NCBI GenBank assembly: GCA_030429975.1
Contig: JAUIGB010000011.1
Location: 1 to 33,314, forward strand
Length of the DNA stretch: 33,314 bases
Reading direction: 5' to 3'
Source: a bacterium
Lineage (GTDB): Bacteria; Patescibacteriota; Saccharimonadia; Saccharimonadales; Saccharimonadaceae
Shown: positions 31,512 to 33,314 of the stretch, one piece after another
Position numbering within the stretch: position 1 is the stretch's first letter
How the letters are laid out: each line of letters begins with the position of its first letter
Position numbers and translations under genes: made by a program
Notes under the pieces: generated by a model
Database searches by the model: none
What the model saw: only the letters and a program-made list of their open reading frames with translations
What the model was told of the DNA's origin: nothing

Positions 31512-31973
31512 ATGGCAGATATGACAGAAGAAACTAAACCCACTACTACAGAAGATAAAGCACCTGAACAAACAGATGCAGTGAAGACCGTTGCCGCTCC
31601 AAAGAAAAAGAAACAAAAACGATCAGTACCATCTGGACAGATGCATGTTCAAGCAACATTTAATAACACTATAGTTAGCTTTTCGGATAATAAAGGCAAC
31701 GTCGTTACCGCTAGTAGCGCAGGCGCCTGCGGTTTCCGTGGGAGCAAAAAAGGCACAGCTTATGCCGCGCAAATCGCCGCGGAAAAAGCCGCCGAGGCAG
31801 CCAGCACTCAATATGGCATGAAAAACGTAGAAGTATTCGTAAAAGGCGTTGGCCTTGGACGAGATTCTGCCGTCCGTGCCGTTAGTAACTACGGCATGAT
31901 CGTCGAAAGCATAACGGACGTAACGGGCGTACCACACGGTGGCGTTCGACCTAAACGAGCGAGGAGAGCATAG
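31512..31973 (+). CDS. rpsK: 30S ribosomal protein S11 with N-terminal extension
   Basis: The protein has 153 aa. The core from about residue 42 (QMHVQATFNNTIVSFSDNKG, SSAGACGFRGSKKGT, GVPHGGVRPKRARRA) is typical; the first 40 residues are an acidic Thr-rich then Lys-rich tail not present in most S11. Confidence 0.97.
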   Translation: MADMTEETKPTTTEDKAPEQTDAVKTVAAPKKKKQKRSVPSGQMHVQATFNNTIVSFSDNKGNVVTASSAGACGFRGSKKGTAYAAQIAAEKAAEAASTQYGMKNVEVFVKGVGLGRDSAVRAVSNYGMIVESITDVTGVPHGGVRPKRARRA

Positions 31974-31976
31974 ATT

Positions 31977-32594
31977 ATGGCACGAGATACATCACCAATC
32001 GTTAAACAGTCTCGCCGCGAAGGTTACGCGCTACATCCAAAAGCGCACAAGATTATGGTTAAAAAGACTGGTATACCGGGTCAACACGCACACGGTCGCC
32101 GAGGAAAACCTAGTCTATACCTTACTCAACTACGAGAAAAGCAAAAAGTACGCCGCACATACGGTCTAATGGAAAAACAATTCGCGAAGTTGATGAACGA
32201 AGCGTCTCGTCGACCTGGTCTAGCAGGTGAAAACCTACTGCAATTACTGGAACTTCGAATAGACAATGTAGTTTATCGATCAGGGCTAGCGACTAGCCGA
32301 CGCGCAGCACGACAACTAGTCAGCCACGGTCACTTTACCCTAAATGGACGTCGAGTAGACATCCCATCTATCCGAGTAAGGATCGGTGACAAAATAGAAG
32401 TACGTGCCCGGAGCGCAAAAACTGCATATTTCAGCAACATTGACGACGTAGTAAACAATTCATTCCAACAACCCCTGAGCTGGCTGAAGGCAGACGTCAA
32501 AAAATTCAAGATCGATATCACCGGACTTCCAAAACGCGAGGAAGCCGAGCCGGATATAAACGAACAACTAATTGTCGAGTATTACTCGCGCTAA
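31977..32594 (+). CDS. rpsD: 30S ribosomal protein S4, zinc-free
   Basis: The protein has 205 aa. The N-terminal domain has no cysteines (zinc-free type). QLREKQKVRRTYGLMEKQF and the S4 RNA-binding domain LELRIDNVVYRSGLATSRRA are typical. Primary 16S binder. Confidence 0.98.
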   Translation: MARDTSPIVKQSRREGYALHPKAHKIMVKKTGIPGQHAHGRRGKPSLYLTQLREKQKVRRTYGLMEKQFAKLMNEASRRPGLAGENLLQLLELRIDNVVYRSGLATSRRAARQLVSHGHFTLNGRRVDIPSIRVRIGDKIEVRARSAKTAYFSNIDDVVNNSFQQPLSWLKADVKKFKIDITGLPKREEAEPDINEQLIVEYYSR

Positions 32595-32611
32595 ACAAGG
32601 AGCTAAAGCAA

Positions 32612-33314
32612 ATGTCAAAAGTCATACACAACCCACTACTTGCCGGCATGAACGAAAACAATGCTACAAGTGTTGAGTTTGTCATAGAGCCTTTGCACGC
32701 TGGTTACGGAAACACGCTAGGCAACAGCCTTCGCCGTGTATTGCTTTCTAGCATTAGGGGTGGAGCAATCGTTGCATTTCGTATCGAGGGCGCTACTCAT
32801 GAGTTTACGACCGTTCCAGGCGTAAAAGAAGATGTCGTAGACATCATGCTAAACCTCAAAAACGTTCGTTTGAAGGTACACACTGACGAACCAGTAGAAC
32901 TACGACTAGAGAAGAAGGGTGCCGGTACTGTGACTGCAGCTGACATCAAGACCTCTGCTGACGTAGAAATCGTAAACCCAGACCAAGTAATCGCAACTAT
33001 CGACGATCCAAAGAAATCAGTACTGATGGATCTAGTAGCTGAATCAGGACGTGGCTACCGAACTATCGATGAGAGCTCCGTAAAGCGACTTCACAGCGAC
33101 ATGATTGCTCTAGACGCAGTATTTAGCCCAGTTCTCCGTGTTCGATACAAAGTCGAACCAACTCGTGTTGGCCAGGAAACAAACTTGGACAAGCTACTAC
33201 TAACAGTAGATACAGATGGAACTATGACTCCTCGTGAAGCATTCGAGGAAGCAAACGCCATCCTTGTACACCAATACACCGCTCTAGCAGGGAGTAATAC
33301 AGTAGAGGCAGCGC
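32612..33314 (+). CDS. rpoA: RNA polymerase alpha subunit, 5' part
   Basis: Open from ATG 32612 (SD AAGGAG about 10 nt upstream) to the window edge, at least 234 codons. GYGNTLGNSLRRVLLSSIRG (31-50), TTVPGVKEDVVDIMLNLKNV and the MTPREAFEEANAIL region identify the N-terminal dimerisation domain; the C-terminal DNA-binding domain lies beyond the window. Confidence 0.97.
   Translation, partial: MSKVIHNPLLAGMNENNATSVEFVIEPLHAGYGNTLGNSLRRVLLSSIRGGAIVAFRIEGATHEFTTVPGVKEDVVDIMLNLKNVRLKVHTDEPVELRLEKKGAGTVTAADIKTSADVEIVNPDQVIATIDDPKKSVLMDLVAESGRGYRTIDESSVKRLHSDMIALDAVFSPVLRVRYKVEPTRVGQETNLDKLLLTVDTDGTMTPREAFEEANAILVHQYTALAGSNTVEAA

Noticed and set aside
1-33314. Recoding of UGA as Gly, as in some CPR groups
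   Set aside because: UGA ends the sigma-factor gene and the gene after fusA, and no in-frame UGA was needed in the conserved proteins.
1-33314. CRISPR arrays, rRNA, tRNA, insertion sequences
   Set aside because: No regularly spaced repeats, cloverleaf, rRNA core sequence or transposase was seen in the intergenic regions or reading frames.

Overview
This window looks like a chromosome segment from a Patescibacteria/CPR bacterium, most likely Candidatus Saccharibacteria (TM7). The grounds are these. Genes are tightly packed, often with 1-14 bp overlaps. There are many lineage-specific hypothetical proteins. UGA is an ordinary stop codon (code 11, which argues against Gracilibacteria/Absconditabacteria). 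The S10-spc-alpha ribosomal cluster has no rpmD (L30) between rpsE and rplO, a known CPR trait. S14, S4 and L36 are all zinc-ligand-free forms. The assignment to Saccharibacteria is an inference, not a database result.

Layout. 1-903: the 3' end of an ECF-like sigma factor, translationally coupled to a single-pass membrane protein (probable anti-sigma). 900-6488: a patchwork of short transcription units: YajQ, a leaderless operon of PAP2 phosphatase, YegS/DagK-type lipid kinase and a small protein, a DUF202 membrane protein, a 7-TM protein, and unrecognised soluble proteins. 6601-13221: fusA (EF-G) and tuf (EF-Tu). rpsL and rpsG are absent, and four non-ribosomal genes stand between fusA and tuf, including two possibly related hypothetical proteins next to the two elongation factors and an alpha/beta-hydrolase-like membrane-anchored protein. 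13283-15929: minus-strand hypothetical genes, ending in two cassettes with duplicated promoter/leader/terminator DNA and GC-richer codon use; one encodes an acyl-carrier-protein-like protein without the usual DSL serine. 16119-16442: rpsJ stands alone behind a structured leader and its own terminator. It is cut off from rplC by about 2.7 kb that carries a small membrane protein, an unknown GTG-start gene, a VanY-type carboxypeptidase and an acidic protein.

19138-27972 is one long ribosomal-protein operon: rplC-D-W-B-rpsS-rplV-rpsC-rplP-rpmC-rpsQ-rplN-X-E-rpsN-rpsH-(79-aa unknown)-rplF-R-rpsE-rplO, ending in an intrinsic terminator. secY then has its own extended -10 promoter and is followed by a sortase-fold protein lacking the catalytic His and Cys, where adk and map normally sit. 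Two tandem promoters drive infA-rpmJ-rpsM-rpsK-rpsD-rpoA; rpoA runs off the end.

The most notable observations are: (1) EF-G with altered guanine-recognition motifs (NKIN for NKxD, and GGD for GSA); (2) a recurrent promoter layout in which the -10 hexamer sits about 6 nt before the start codon of non-ribosomal genes, predicting many leaderless mRNAs; (3) the pseudo-sortase after secY; (4) an unknown ORF inside the spc operon; (5) the rpsJ structured leader and the relocation of rpsJ; (6) duplicated expression cassettes with an ACP-like protein. No rRNA, tRNA, CRISPR array or insertion sequence was seen.
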